Positions 9,335-17,048 of a DNA stretch of 49,779 nucleotides are shown here, piece by piece. The DNA lies in assembly GCA_035255485.1 (NCBI GenBank), contig DATEZO010000184.1, positions 1-49,779 of the forward strand, written 5' to 3'. Positions within the stretch are counted from its first letter, which is position 1, and every line of letters begins with the position of its first letter. The translations under genes and the position numbers were made by a program. A model generated the notes under the pieces. That model was not told the DNA's origin, did not search any database, and saw only the letters and a list, made by a program, of their open reading frames with translations. Source of the stretch: DATEZO01 sp035255485 (GTDB lineage Bacteria; Pseudomonadota; Gammaproteobacteria; Burkholderiales; Burkholderiaceae_D).

Positions 9335-9922
9335 TCAACGGTCCAGCTTGAATTGCAAATGGCATTTCACGGTCGGCCATTCCGATTCGATAATCGAAAA
9401 TACCACGGTATCGCGATAGCTGCCGTCCGGCAGCAGCTGGTGATTGCGCAGAATCCCGTCCTGTTTTGCGCCCAGCCGCGCAATGGCGGCGCGCGATTGG
9501 TGGTTCATGAAATGGGTCCGGAATTCGACCGCGATGCAGCGCAGCGTTTCAAAGGCATGCGCCAGCAGCAGCAACTTGGCTTCCGTGTTGATGCCGGTGC
9601 GCTGCGCGCTGTGCGCATGCCATGTCGAGCCGATTTCCACATGCCGATGTACGGCATCGACATTCATGAAGGTCGTCATGCCGCACAGCGCGCCGGTGTC
9701 GTTGCGGCGGATGGCGAAAGGCAGCATCGATCCTTTTTCCAGCAGCGCCAGCCGGCGTTCGATTTCGGCCGGCATGTTTTCCGGCTCCGGCACCGAGGTG
9801 TACCACAGTTTCCACAATTCGCCATCCCGCGCTGCATCCGCCAGCCCGGCATGATGCCCGGCGGCGAGCGGTTCCAGAGTGACGCGCTGCCCGCGCAGGG
9901 TGATCGGTTCGATGAACGACAT
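9335..9922 (-). CDS. GNAT-family N-acetyltransferase (RimJ/RimL type)
   Basis: 195 residues beginning FIEPITLRGQRVTLEPL, the usual opening of RimJ/RimL-type acetyltransferases that move an acetyl group from acetyl-CoA to an amine. The segment VEIGSTWHAHSAQRTG, then EAKLLLLAHAFE and NHQSRAAIARLGAKQDG, matches the acetyl-CoA binding core and the C-terminal beta-strand with the conserved Asn and Arg. The substrate cannot be read from sequence. It lies 19 bp upstream of the VWA gene and 24 bp downstream of moxR on the same strand, so it is probably co-transcribed with them. Confidence 0.8.
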   Translation of the reverse strand: MSFIEPITLRGQRVTLEPLAAGHHAGLADAARDGELWKLWYTSVPEPENMPAEIERRLALLEKGSMLPFAIRRNDTGALCGMTTFMNVDAVHRHVEIGSTWHAHSAQRTGINTEAKLLLLAHAFETLRCIAVEFRTHFMNHQSRAAIARLGAKQDGILRNHQLLPDGSYRDTVVFSIIESEWPTVKCHLQFKLDR

Positions 9923-9946
9923 GATGGTCGGAATAACCCGGCTTGA

Positions 9947-10801
9947 TCAGCGATTGGCGCGGGACATGAACACCAGTCGCTCGAACAGGTGCACGTCCTG
10001 CTCGTTTTTCAGCAATGCGCCGTGCAGCGGCGGGACCACGGTCTTGGCGTCCTTGCTGTGCAGCGCTTCCGGCGGAATATCCTCTGCCAGCAACAGTTTC
10101 AGCCAATCCAGCAATTCCGACGTGGATGGTTTCTTTTTCAGGCCGGGTACCTCGCGCACTTCGTAAAATGTCTTGAGCGCCTGCGCCAGCAGATCGGTTT
10201 TCAGGGTCGGGAAATGCACGTCCACGATCTGCTGCATCGTGTCCTTGTCCGGAAAACGGATGTAGTGGAAGAAACAGCGGCGCAGGAAAGCGTCCGGCAA
10301 TTCCTTTTCATTGTTCGACGTGATGATGACCAGCGGACGATGCATTGCCTTCACCATTTCGCGTGTTTCGTACACATAAAATTCCATGCGATCGAGTTCG
10401 CGCAGCAGGTCGTTCGGAAACTCGATGTCCGCCTTGTCGATTTCATCAATCAGCAGCACGACTTGCTGCTCGGCGGTAAACGCCTGCCACAGCACGCCTT
10501 TCACGATGTAGTTATGGATGTCCTTGACGCGCTCGTCACCCAGCTGCGAGTCGCGCAGCCGCGATACGGCATCGTATTCATACAGGCCCTGCTGTGCCTT
10601 GGTGGTGGATTTGATGTGCCACTGCAGCAGCGGCATGTCCAGTGCCGCAGCCACTTCTTCGGCCAGCATGGTTTTTCCCGTGCCTGGTTCGCCCTTGATC
10701 AGCAGCGGCCGCTGCAACGTCAATGCAGCATTGACGGCCAGTTTCAGATCGTTGGTGGCAACGTAATTTTGGGAACCTTCGAAACGTGTATCTTGTCGCA
10801 T
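9947..10801 (-). CDS. MoxR-family AAA+ ATPase
   Basis: 284 residues with Walker A GEPGTGKT at 37-44, Walker B VVLLIDEID with D119-E120, and the sensor segment PLVIITSNNEKELPDAFLRRC. This is the MoxR/CbbQ-like AAA+ fold, acting as a hexameric remodelling ATPase with a VWA partner, which is encoded two genes downstream. It is the first gene of the probable moxR-GNAT-VWA operon and is divergent from the Gcr-family gene at 10933. The 131 bp between them must hold both promoters. Confidence 0.88.
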   Translation of the reverse strand: MRQDTRFEGSQNYVATNDLKLAVNAALTLQRPLLIKGEPGTGKTMLAEEVAAALDMPLLQWHIKSTTKAQQGLYEYDAVSRLRDSQLGDERVKDIHNYIVKGVLWQAFTAEQQVVLLIDEIDKADIEFPNDLLRELDRMEFYVYETREMVKAMHRPLVIITSNNEKELPDAFLRRCFFHYIRFPDKDTMQQIVDVHFPTLKTDLLAQALKTFYEVREVPGLKKKPSTSELLDWLKLLLAEDIPPEALHSKDAKTVVPPLHGALLKNEQDVHLFERLVFMSRANR

Positions 10802-10932
10802 GTCTTTGTCACTTGTGTCATCAAGAAGAAATTAAATTCCAGTATAAGCGATAAGTGCCAAAGGTAGCAGAACAGGGCATTTCTGCCGGCCTCTGCAGCT
10901 GATGCAACTCTTTTTTAGGGTAGGCAATTCCA

Positions 10933-13068
10933 ATGAAAATTTTTCTGTTGCGAATCTGGGCTGTCTGGCGCAGATTCCGCCGCGATGGGGCGCAGCATGA
11001 TGCGCGTCAATTACAGTCCGTATCCCACATTGCAACACTGATGCGCCGCGCCAATCCATTTGCCAGCTGGAACGAGCGGGCCCGATGGATGATCGATACC
11101 GTTGAATGGGTGCGTTGCGAGCCGCAGGCAATCATGCCGGAACAGGATGCGGCGCATCCGGCGCCGCGCCAGCGCGTGCACCTGCTGCTGGAATGGCTGG
11201 ATGCGCATCGGGAAGTCCGGCGCGTGGTGCGCACCACATTGCAGAAAACCTTGCGCGAAGCGGTGGGGCCGGAAGTGTTCAGCACCACCGGGCTGCCGCA
11301 TGAGCCGGCATTTTTCAGCGAGCTGGTCGAGCGCATTTTCAAGCGCCTGCTGCCCGGCCCGCCTGTGCAGTCGGATCTGTCGACTTTATTTGCCGCGCTG
11401 TTTCCCAAGCCGGCCGATGCGGACTGGCTGCTCGGGCTGGACCAGGAGACCATGGAACGCCTGTGGCGATTGTGCGCGGATGACGCGATCGCGCATGCCT
11501 GCCATCGCCAAATCGATGAAGCGCTGCTGTATCTGTCGACCACCATTTTGGCAGTCGGGATCAGTCCGGCTTTCCGGCAGCGCCTGGAACCGCGGATGCC
11601 ACTGCAGGCAACGCCTTTCATGGCATTGCAGCGCGAGCTGGAAAAATATTTGGCGGCCGGTTACTCCGATGCCGCGGCATTGCGCAGCGTGCGCATGCTG
11701 ATTGCAGTGTGCCAGGCGCAAACCGACCGCATTTATGCGCATCTGGATGAATTCGGCGTGTCGATCGGGCTGGTGTACCGGATTGAGCGGATGCGCGCGC
11801 AATTGAGCCGGATGGTGCGCCTGATCGACTTGCGCGAAGCGCTGCATGCCGGCCAGAGTGTGGATCGAGTGCGGGATCTGGTGCGCGATCTGGCAGTCTC
11901 CTGCCATCATCGCTCATCGGTGCGCGGCTTGATCCGGAACAGTTTTTCATTGTCGGCGCGCAGGATGGTGGAGCGCAATGCGGATCGGGGCGAAGGCCTG
12001 ATTGCGCGCGATGGCGCCGGTTATCGTACGCTACTGGCGGCGGCATGCATTGGCGGCATCATTGCGGCGCTGACCATGCTTGGCAAACTGGCCCTGACCG
12101 GCGCCGGCCTTGCCCGTTTTTTTGAGGGCGCGTTCATTTCGATGAACTACGCCATCGGCTTTATCGCCATTTCCGCCATGGGCGGCGTGCTGGCAGCCAA
12201 GCAGCCCGCCGTCACCGCCCCGGCGCTGGCCTCGAAGATGGGCGCGCTGTACACCGCGGATGGCCTGCGCGCCTTGCTGGCGGAAGCTGCCATCCTGCTG
12301 CGTTCGCAAGCTGCCGCGGTGTTGGGAAACCTGGTTGCGGTGGTGCCCACCATGGTGGCCTTGTCGCTGGCAATCTTCATGCTAGCGGGGGCGCCGGTGA
12401 TGTCGCCGCAAAAAGCCCATGCCAGCCTGAACGGGCTCTCGATTGCCGGCCTGACGCCGGTTTTTGCCGCAGTTACCGGCGTGCTGCTGTGGATGGCGGG
12501 CATGGCGGCCGGAATGGCCGACAACTGGTTTGCGCTGCGCCAGTTGCGCGCTGCGTTGACGCATCACCGGCGCCTGGCATTCGCGCTCGGGACGGCGCGT
12601 GCGGAGCGTCTTGCAAGGTGGCTGGAGAGGCATATCGCCAGCATCGCCGGCAATCTGTCGCTTGCGGTCCTGCTCGGCATGACGCCGGTGATCGCCGAAT
12701 TTTTCGGTTTGCCGTTCGATATCCGGCATGCCACCCTGGCGGCGGCAACATTGGCCGCTGCGACGGCCAGCCTCGATTGGCAGGTGTTCGCATTGCCTGC
12801 ATTCTGGCTCGCACTGGGCGGCGTCATGATCGTTCCCTTGCTGAATATCGGCGTGGCATTTGCCTGCGCGCTATCGCTAGCGCTGATGGCGCGCGACGTG
12901 CCAGCGCGCATCAGGAAAATCGTATTTCGGACGATGGCAAGGGCGATGGCAACCTCGCCACGCTGGTTTCTGTTGCCCGCACGGCCGGAAACGGAGGTGA
13001 TGACGATGTCGGTTCCGGATGAAGAGGCCGCAACGGAAGAAAAGCGGCGCAAGCAGGCGGGAGGCTGA
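10933..13068 (+). CDS. Gcr-type 'site-specific recombinase' family membrane protein
   Basis: 711 residues resembling the family annotated as site-specific recombinase Gcr, found in Neisseria and Burkholderiales. The N-terminal half (about 1-350) is soluble and helical. From about 360 there are several strongly hydrophobic segments (GIIAALTMLGKLAL, AIGFIAISAMGGVLA, LGNLVAVVPTMVALSLAIF, LPAFWLALGGVMIVPLL), then a charged tail. I see no serine- or tyrosine-recombinase catalytic motif, so the family name looks like a historical label and the true role is unknown. It is divergent from moxR and followed by two cytochromes c on the same strand after a 172 bp gap. Confidence 0.7.
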   Translation: MKIFLLRIWAVWRRFRRDGAQHDARQLQSVSHIATLMRRANPFASWNERARWMIDTVEWVRCEPQAIMPEQDAAHPAPRQRVHLLLEWLDAHREVRRVVRTTLQKTLREAVGPEVFSTTGLPHEPAFFSELVERIFKRLLPGPPVQSDLSTLFAALFPKPADADWLLGLDQETMERLWRLCADDAIAHACHRQIDEALLYLSTTILAVGISPAFRQRLEPRMPLQATPFMALQRELEKYLAAGYSDAAALRSVRMLIAVCQAQTDRIYAHLDEFGVSIGLVYRIERMRAQLSRMVRLIDLREALHAGQSVDRVRDLVRDLAVSCHHRSSVRGLIRNSFSLSARRMVERNADRGEGLIARDGAGYRTLLAAACIGGIIAALTMLGKLALTGAGLARFFEGAFISMNYAIGFIAISAMGGVLAAKQPAVTAPALASKMGALYTADGLRALLAEAAILLRSQAAAVLGNLVAVVPTMVALSLAIFMLAGAPVMSPQKAHASLNGLSIAGLTPVFAAVTGVLLWMAGMAAGMADNWFALRQLRAALTHHRRLAFALGTARAERLARWLERHIASIAGNLSLAVLLGMTPVIAEFFGLPFDIRHATLAAATLAAATASLDWQVFALPAFWLALGGVMIVPLLNIGVAFACALSLALMARDVPARIRKIVFRTMARAMATSPRWFLLPARPETEVMTMSVPDEEAATEEKRRKQAGG

Positions 13069-13240
13069 TACCGGATGCAACCGGCAAATGCGAGCGTGTT
13101 GATATCCCGCATGAATCAAAAGTAACTATTCATGTAAGATTGCACAGGTTCCGTGCCGGGCAAAAGAAAGTTGCATTGTACTAATGCGCTGCCGAAACGC
13201 CTGGCCTCATGTGGTTTTGAGTCACTCATCCTCTGCAACC

Positions 13241-13561
13241 ATGAAAAAACTATTCGCGCTTTTAATCTTGGGGGGCATTGCCGGCGTTGCCGCAGCGGCG
13301 GATGTCGTTGGCAACGCCAAGGCGGCTGAAACCAGGGTTCCAACATGCAACGGTTGCCATGGCATTCCCGGCTACAAGTCCAGCTTCCCGGAGGTCTATC
13401 AGGTGCCGCTGATCGGCGGCCAATCGGCTAAATACCTTGAAAGCGCGCTCAAGGCGTATCGGAAGGGCGATCGCAAGCATCCCTCCATGCGCGGCATCGC
13501 GGCCAGCCTGTCGGATCAGGATATCGCCGATGTGGCGGCCTATTACGCACAGAAAAAATAA
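13241..13561 (+). CDS. Small periplasmic cytochrome c (class I)
   Basis: 106 residues: a signal peptide (MKKLFALLILGGIAGVAAAA, cleavage near residue 20), then CNGCH with C36, C39 and H40 for covalent haem. The later HPSMRGIAASLSDQDIADVAAYYA is the usual C-terminal helix with an axial Met. This is the cytochrome c553/c4-like single-domain type, an electron carrier. The ATG at 13241 is preferred because the lysine-containing signal peptide begins exactly there; the frame is open to 13184, but that extension would add a polar leader. The second cytochrome gene follows after 14 bp, so the two are one unit. Confidence 0.88.
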   Translation: MKKLFALLILGGIAGVAAAADVVGNAKAAETRVPTCNGCHGIPGYKSSFPEVYQVPLIGGQSAKYLESALKAYRKGDRKHPSMRGIAASLSDQDIADVAAYYAQKK

Positions 13562-13575
13562 GGGAGGGGCGCAAC

Positions 13576-13929
13576 ATGAAAAAACATATTGCCTGCGTGC
13601 TGGCTGTGCTCTGTTCAGCGGCCTCCTTCCAGGCTTGGGCGGGAGGCAGCGCCGATGCCGGCAAGGCCGCTGTCGAAAAATTCGGCTGCGCTGCCTGCCA
13701 TGGCAAGGATTTCAACACACCGATCGATCCCACCTATCCGAAGCTGGCCGGCCAGCATCAGGATTACCTGGCGCATGCGCTGATCGCCTATCAGCGCGGC
13801 GCCGACGTCCTCAACGGCCGCAGCAATGCCATCATGAACGGGCAAGCCAAGCCGCTATCGAAACAGGATATCCAGAACATCGCGGCGTATCTGCACAGCC
13901 TGCCGGGGTCGCTGGTGCTGCGTAAATAA
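13576..13929 (+). CDS. Small periplasmic cytochrome c (class I), second of a pair
   Basis: 117 residues with signal peptide (cleavage after QAWA, about residue 22), haem motif CAACH (C38, C41, H42) and a Met-containing segment NAIMNGQAKPLSKQDIQNIAAYL before the C-terminal helix. The ribosome site AGGGAGG is strong. It parallels the preceding cytochrome in layout, so the two resemble the halves of a diheme cytochrome c4 split into separate genes. A strong terminator follows within 25 bp. The redox partners are not identifiable here; cytochrome oxidases are the likely acceptors. Confidence 0.88.
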   Translation: MKKHIACVLAVLCSAASFQAWAGGSADAGKAAVEKFGCAACHGKDFNTPIDPTYPKLAGQHQDYLAHALIAYQRGADVLNGRSNAIMNGQAKPLSKQDIQNIAAYLHSLPGSLVLRK

Positions 13930-13952
13930 GCGTCACTCCATGATGCAAAAAG

Positions 13953-13975
13953 CCGCGGCGATCCGCGGTTTTTTT
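13953..13975 (+). terminator. Rho-independent terminator after the cytochrome pair
   Basis: CCGCGG-CGAT-CCGCGG followed by seven Ts, starting 24 bp after the stop at 13929. Confidence 0.85.
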
Positions 13976-14030
13976 ATATTTGCGCCTGCATGGGATTCGA
14001 AAATGGGATTCGCCAAAATCCGTTTTTTAC

Positions 14031-14140
14031 GGGAGTATAAGAATAAAAGTGCCAATATGCGCAATGAAATTGCGGCTATTTAAAAATACAGCATATAGTA
14101 TATAAATAGCTGCAGGGTTGTGCCGCAGGCTGGAAAAGCA
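14031..14140 (+). repeat. Intergenic element copy A (short form) of a three-copy family
   Basis: The head runs from GAGTAT at 14033 to AAATAC at 14089 (57 nt). It is aligned without gaps to copy B and shares GCTATTT-AAAATAC-type ends. Inside is a hairpin CGCAAT-GAA-ATTGCG at 14060-14074. GCTGCAGGGTTG (14109-14120), also seen with an insertion in copy C, leads to the tail block GCAGGCTGGAAAAGC (14125-14139). The head-to-tail distance is 36 nt against 124-130 in the other copies, so this looks like an internally deleted form. It lies between convergent genes, with the tail facing the DUF1841 3' end. Confidence 0.65.
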
Positions 14141-14167
14141 GCCGCAAGCCGCTCCATGCCGTCACTT

Positions 14168-14590
14168 TCAACGCTTTTTCACGCATTCAAGATACGCGGC
14201 GCCATCCGGCGGCAGGCCGCTGCGCTGCGAGTTCCAGATCATCTGCCCCAGGCATTCCATGATCTGGTGCTGCGCCTCATGCTCGGAATCCAGGCGCTGC
14301 GCCAGCGACAGGAATGCCGCGCGAATGCCGGGCGGCTGATCGACCGCGATCTGTTCGGCAATCGACAGATGCATCGACAAATGCAGGAAGGGATTGCTGC
14401 GTGCCTGTTCGACCGAGTAGTCGGCGGCAAGTGCAGCCTCGACATCGCCGAGCGACTCCGCATATTCCGGATGCTGCATGATCCAGTCGCGGGCAATTGC
14501 CTCGAGCGGCGTGAGAATTTCATTGGCGCGGTACTTGCGATAGGTTTCGCAGAAGAAGCGGCGCACATCGTGCTGGGAAGGGGTAAACAT
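14168..14590 (-). CDS. DUF1841 family protein
   Basis: 140 residues beginning FTPSQHDVRRFFCETYRKY, typical of the small DUF1841 family of betaproteobacteria. It is soluble and mostly helical, with a His/Glu-rich segment (HLSMHLSIAEQ and DSEHEAQHQIMECLGQMIW) conserved in the family. The spacing of these His and Glu residues could suit metal binding, but function is unknown. The frame is open upstream to 14845, but the ATG at 14588-14590 matches the family start and the upstream part has no resemblance to it. The gene stands alone, convergent with the cytochromes and divergent from rutE. Confidence 0.8.
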   Translation of the reverse strand: MFTPSQHDVRRFFCETYRKYRANEILTPLEAIARDWIMQHPEYAESLGDVEAALAADYSVEQARSNPFLHLSMHLSIAEQIAVDQPPGIRAAFLSLAQRLDSEHEAQHQIMECLGQMIWNSQRSGLPPDGAAYLECVKKR

Positions 14591-14871
14591 GGCATCAACC
14601 GTGAAATATGGATCCGGAACGAACAGGATTGGAACCGGATCCCTTTTCCAACCCTCTTCCGGAGGGAGAGAGTGAGAACAGGCCACGATGACATCAAGAC
14701 TGCATCGTGCCGGATCAATAAGTGCGCCGGCGGCAATTCGTAATTGTACGTCCTGTGCAGACAATGCGTGGCAGATTCGGTAACATGGCGGGGCCGTTTC
14801 GCATCCTGTACGTAGCGTGGATGCGCAAACCATTTGCCCGGCCATTAACCCATCACAAATACGGAAATTCC

Positions 14872-15453
14872 ATGTTGAACGACGCAGCCCTCGATACCCT
14901 GTTCCGCACTGCCCGCACCCAGAACGGGTGGCTTGACAAGCCGGTAAGCGACCAGCAATTGCACCAGCTTTACGACCTGATGAAGATGGGGCCGACCTCG
15001 GTCAATTGCTGCCCCGCACGCATTGTGTTCGTCAAGTCGCCGGAAGCCAAGGAAAAGCTGGTGGCGTGCATGTCGCCCGCCAATGCCTCCAAGACCGGCA
15101 AGGCGCCGGTGACTGCCATCATCGGCATGGACATGGAATTCTACGAGAAGTTGCCGACGCTGTTTCCGCACGCCGATGCGCGCGCCTGGTTCGCCGGGAA
15201 TCAGCCATCGATCGATGACACTGCTTTTCGCAATTCGTCGCTGCAGGGCGCCTATCTGATCGTCGCCGCGCGCGCGCTCGGGCTGGATTGCGGACCGATG
15301 TCGGGTTTCGATGCGGACAAGCTCAATGCCGCATTTTTTGCCGGCACGTCGGTCAAGGCGAATTTCGTCTGCAGCATCGGCTACGGCAATCCCGACAAGG
15401 TGCGCCCGCGCTTGCCGCGCCTGCCGTTCGAGGAAGCCTGCACCATCGCCTGA
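14872..15453 (+). CDS. rutE: RutE/HadB-type nitroreductase-fold reductase (malonic semialdehyde reductase)
   Basis: 193 residues of the FMN-dependent nitroreductase fold, close to RutE, which reduces malonic semialdehyde to 3-hydroxypropionate. The diagnostic opening LDTLFRTARTQNGWLDKPVSD and KMGPTSVNCCPARIVFV (FMN contact), then LGLDCGPMSGFD and IGYGNPDKVRPRLPRL, are all present. Start ATG at 14872 was chosen because family members begin at this point, although the frame is open from 14722. No other rut genes are nearby, so a role in pyrimidine breakdown is not supported by context; it may be a general aldehyde or quinone reductase. Confidence 0.82.
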   Translation: MLNDAALDTLFRTARTQNGWLDKPVSDQQLHQLYDLMKMGPTSVNCCPARIVFVKSPEAKEKLVACMSPANASKTGKAPVTAIIGMDMEFYEKLPTLFPHADARAWFAGNQPSIDDTAFRNSSLQGAYLIVAARALGLDCGPMSGFDADKLNAAFFAGTSVKANFVCSIGYGNPDKVRPRLPRLPFEEACTIA

Positions 15454-15471
15454 GCGGGAACATGTCACTCC

Positions 15472-15503
15472 TGACCGGGATGCGGCTCGCCACGCACCGG
15501 TCA
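15472..15503. terminator. Hairpin between convergent rutE and nth
   Basis: TGACCGG and CCGGTCA enclose a second stem TGCG/CGCA with a two-base bulge and an 8-base loop. There is no T tract; the role is inferred from its position between convergent genes. Confidence 0.35.
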
Positions 15504-15562
15504 GACTAGCAAACACGCCAGAAGGAATGCAATGCGGTCGAAGGATGGTACCGATTGTGGCG

Positions 15563-16213
15563 TTACACCCCTTTGGCAGGCAAGGGCGTTTTCTGCGGAT
15601 ATTCGCACAGGTCGGCGATCATGCAATTCCAGCAGCGCGGCGTACGGGCGATGCAGGTGTACCGCCCATGCAGTATCAGCCAATGATGCGCGTCGTGCCG
15701 GAATTCTTCGGGCACGACGCGCATCAGGGTTTTCTCCACTTCCACGACGTTTTTTCCAGGCGCAAGACCGGTGCGGTTGCAAACGCGGAAGATGTGCGTG
15801 TCGACCGCGATGGCGGCCTCGCCGAATGCGGTATTCAGTACCACATTGGCGGTCTTGCGACCGACGCCGGGCAATGCTTCCAATGCTTCGCGTGATCGCG
15901 GCACTTCGCCGCCGTGTTCGGCCAGTAGTATGCGGCAGGTTTCAATCACGTTTTTGGCTTTGGTACGGTACAGGCCGATACTCTGAAGGTAGGGCGACAG
16001 GCCATCGACGCCCAGTGCAAGAACCGCTTCCGGCGTATTGGCGACCGGATACAGCCGGCGTGTCGCCTTGTTAACCGATACATCGGTTGCCTGTGCGGAC
16101 AGGATGACGGCGATCAGCAGTTCGAATGGCGTGGTGTATTCCAGCTCGGTGGTCGGATGCGGATTGGCTGCGCGCAGCCGTGCGAATAATTCATGGCATT
16201 GGGTCGGAGTCAT
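15563..16213 (-). CDS. nth: Endonuclease III, base-excision DNA glycosylase/AP lyase
   Basis: Removes oxidised pyrimidines and nicks the abasic site. The 216-residue protein keeps the E. coli numbering of all key residues: helix-hairpin-helix LPGVGRKTANVV with catalytic K120, the general D138 in AVDTH, and the [4Fe-4S] cysteines C187-x6-C194-x2-C197-x5-C203. It overlaps the end of rsxB by four bases (ATGA), so the two are translationally coupled. Confidence 0.95.
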   Translation of the reverse strand: MTPTQCHELFARLRAANPHPTTELEYTTPFELLIAVILSAQATDVSVNKATRRLYPVANTPEAVLALGVDGLSPYLQSIGLYRTKAKNVIETCRILLAEHGGEVPRSREALEALPGVGRKTANVVLNTAFGEAAIAVDTHIFRVCNRTGLAPGKNVVEVEKTLMRVVPEEFRHDAHHWLILHGRYTCIARTPRCWNCMIADLCEYPQKTPLPAKGV

Positions 16214-16920
16214 TGTTCTTCCTTGTGCGCGGCCTGCTCCTTTTTCAGCCGGGCGCGCTCCATCGCTGCCTGAATGATCGCTTTCTTGCGCGCCTGTTCG
16301 GCCTGCTGTTCCGGTGCCAGGGTGGATTCGGCTTGTGCCGTCTTCCGTTTTTCCGCCGCTTTCGCCGCGAGCCGTGCCTCGTTTTCCTCCCGCTCGCGTT
16401 GCAGGCGGAAGTTGCGGAAATCATGGCGCTCGCGCGCTGCATCGGCCTGTTGCTGCGACCAGGCGGCCCAGCCGGTTTTGCCGGGCGTGACATCCACCAG
16501 GAAAATGCAATCGACCGGACATGGGGCAACGCATAAATCGCAACCGGTGCAGAGGTCCGGCAGAATCGTGTGCATCTGCTTGGCGGCGCCGACAATGGCA
16601 TCGACCGGGCAGGCCTGCGTGCACAAGGTACAGCCGATGCAGCGCAGTTCGTCGATCACGGCGAGGGGGCGGACCCGCTCCATGCCGTTTTCCGGATTCA
16701 GGGGAATCACCGGCTTACCCAGCAAATGTGCAAGCCGGGCGACGCCTTCTGCACCGCCGGGCGGGCACTGATTGTAGCTGGCCATGCCATTGGCGATCGC
16801 CTCCGCGTAGGGCCGGCAGGCTGGAAAGCCGCATTTTGTACACTGCGTCTGTGGCAGCAAGTTTTCGATCTGGTCGGCGAGTGATGTGGATACAGGAGAG
16901 GACACGGCGGAAATCGGCAA
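16210..16920 (-). CDS. rsxB: RnfB/RsxB-like ferredoxin-type electron-transfer protein (orphan)
   Basis: 236 residues with an N-terminal iron-sulfur motif (LLPQTQCTKCGFPACRPYAEAI) and two ferredoxin-type sites (CIGCTLCTQACPVDAI and CTGCDLCVAPCPVDCI), in the RnfB order. It lacks the N-terminal membrane helix of true RnfB, and its last 80 or so residues are a highly charged helix rich in Glu, Arg and Lys. No other rnf/rsx gene is present. In Burkholderiales this orphan form typically sits next to nth, as here. Nth carries a redox-sensitive cluster, so an electron-transfer or cluster-maintenance role with Nth is a guess from the coupling. Confidence 0.85.
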   Translation of the reverse strand: MPISAVSSPVSTSLADQIENLLPQTQCTKCGFPACRPYAEAIANGMASYNQCPPGGAEGVARLAHLLGKPVIPLNPENGMERVRPLAVIDELRCIGCTLCTQACPVDAIVGAAKQMHTILPDLCTGCDLCVAPCPVDCIFLVDVTPGKTGWAAWSQQQADAARERHDFRNFRLQREREENEARLAAKAAEKRKTAQAESTLAPEQQAEQARKKAIIQAAMERARLKKEQAAHKEEQ

Positions 16921-16992
16921 GGAAAAGCAGAATTATCAGTCCAACCCGAATTTTTCACCAGATCGGCGTCCGATTTCAGGAGGGATTAAAGC

Positions 16993-17023
16993 AAAAAAGC
17001 CGTTCACCTCGATAGTGAACGGC
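16993..17023 (-). terminator. Rho-independent terminator of phaZ
   Basis: Read on the minus strand, GCCGTTCAC pairs with GTGAACGGC over 9 bp with a 7-base loop, followed by six Ts. It starts 26 bp after the phaZ stop. Confidence 0.85.
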
Positions 17024-17048
17024 TTGTGGGCAATGCCAGGCGTCCGGG

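Noticed and set aside
10838..10890. Possible fourth copy of the intergenic element (AGTATAAG ... GTGCCAA)
   Set aside because: Only the first about 25 bases resemble copy A. The 3' end of the head and the tail block are missing.
14652..14676. CCCTC-TTCCG-GAGGG as a second copy of the parE-parC palindrome
   Set aside because: Short stem and different core; too weak to call the same repeat.
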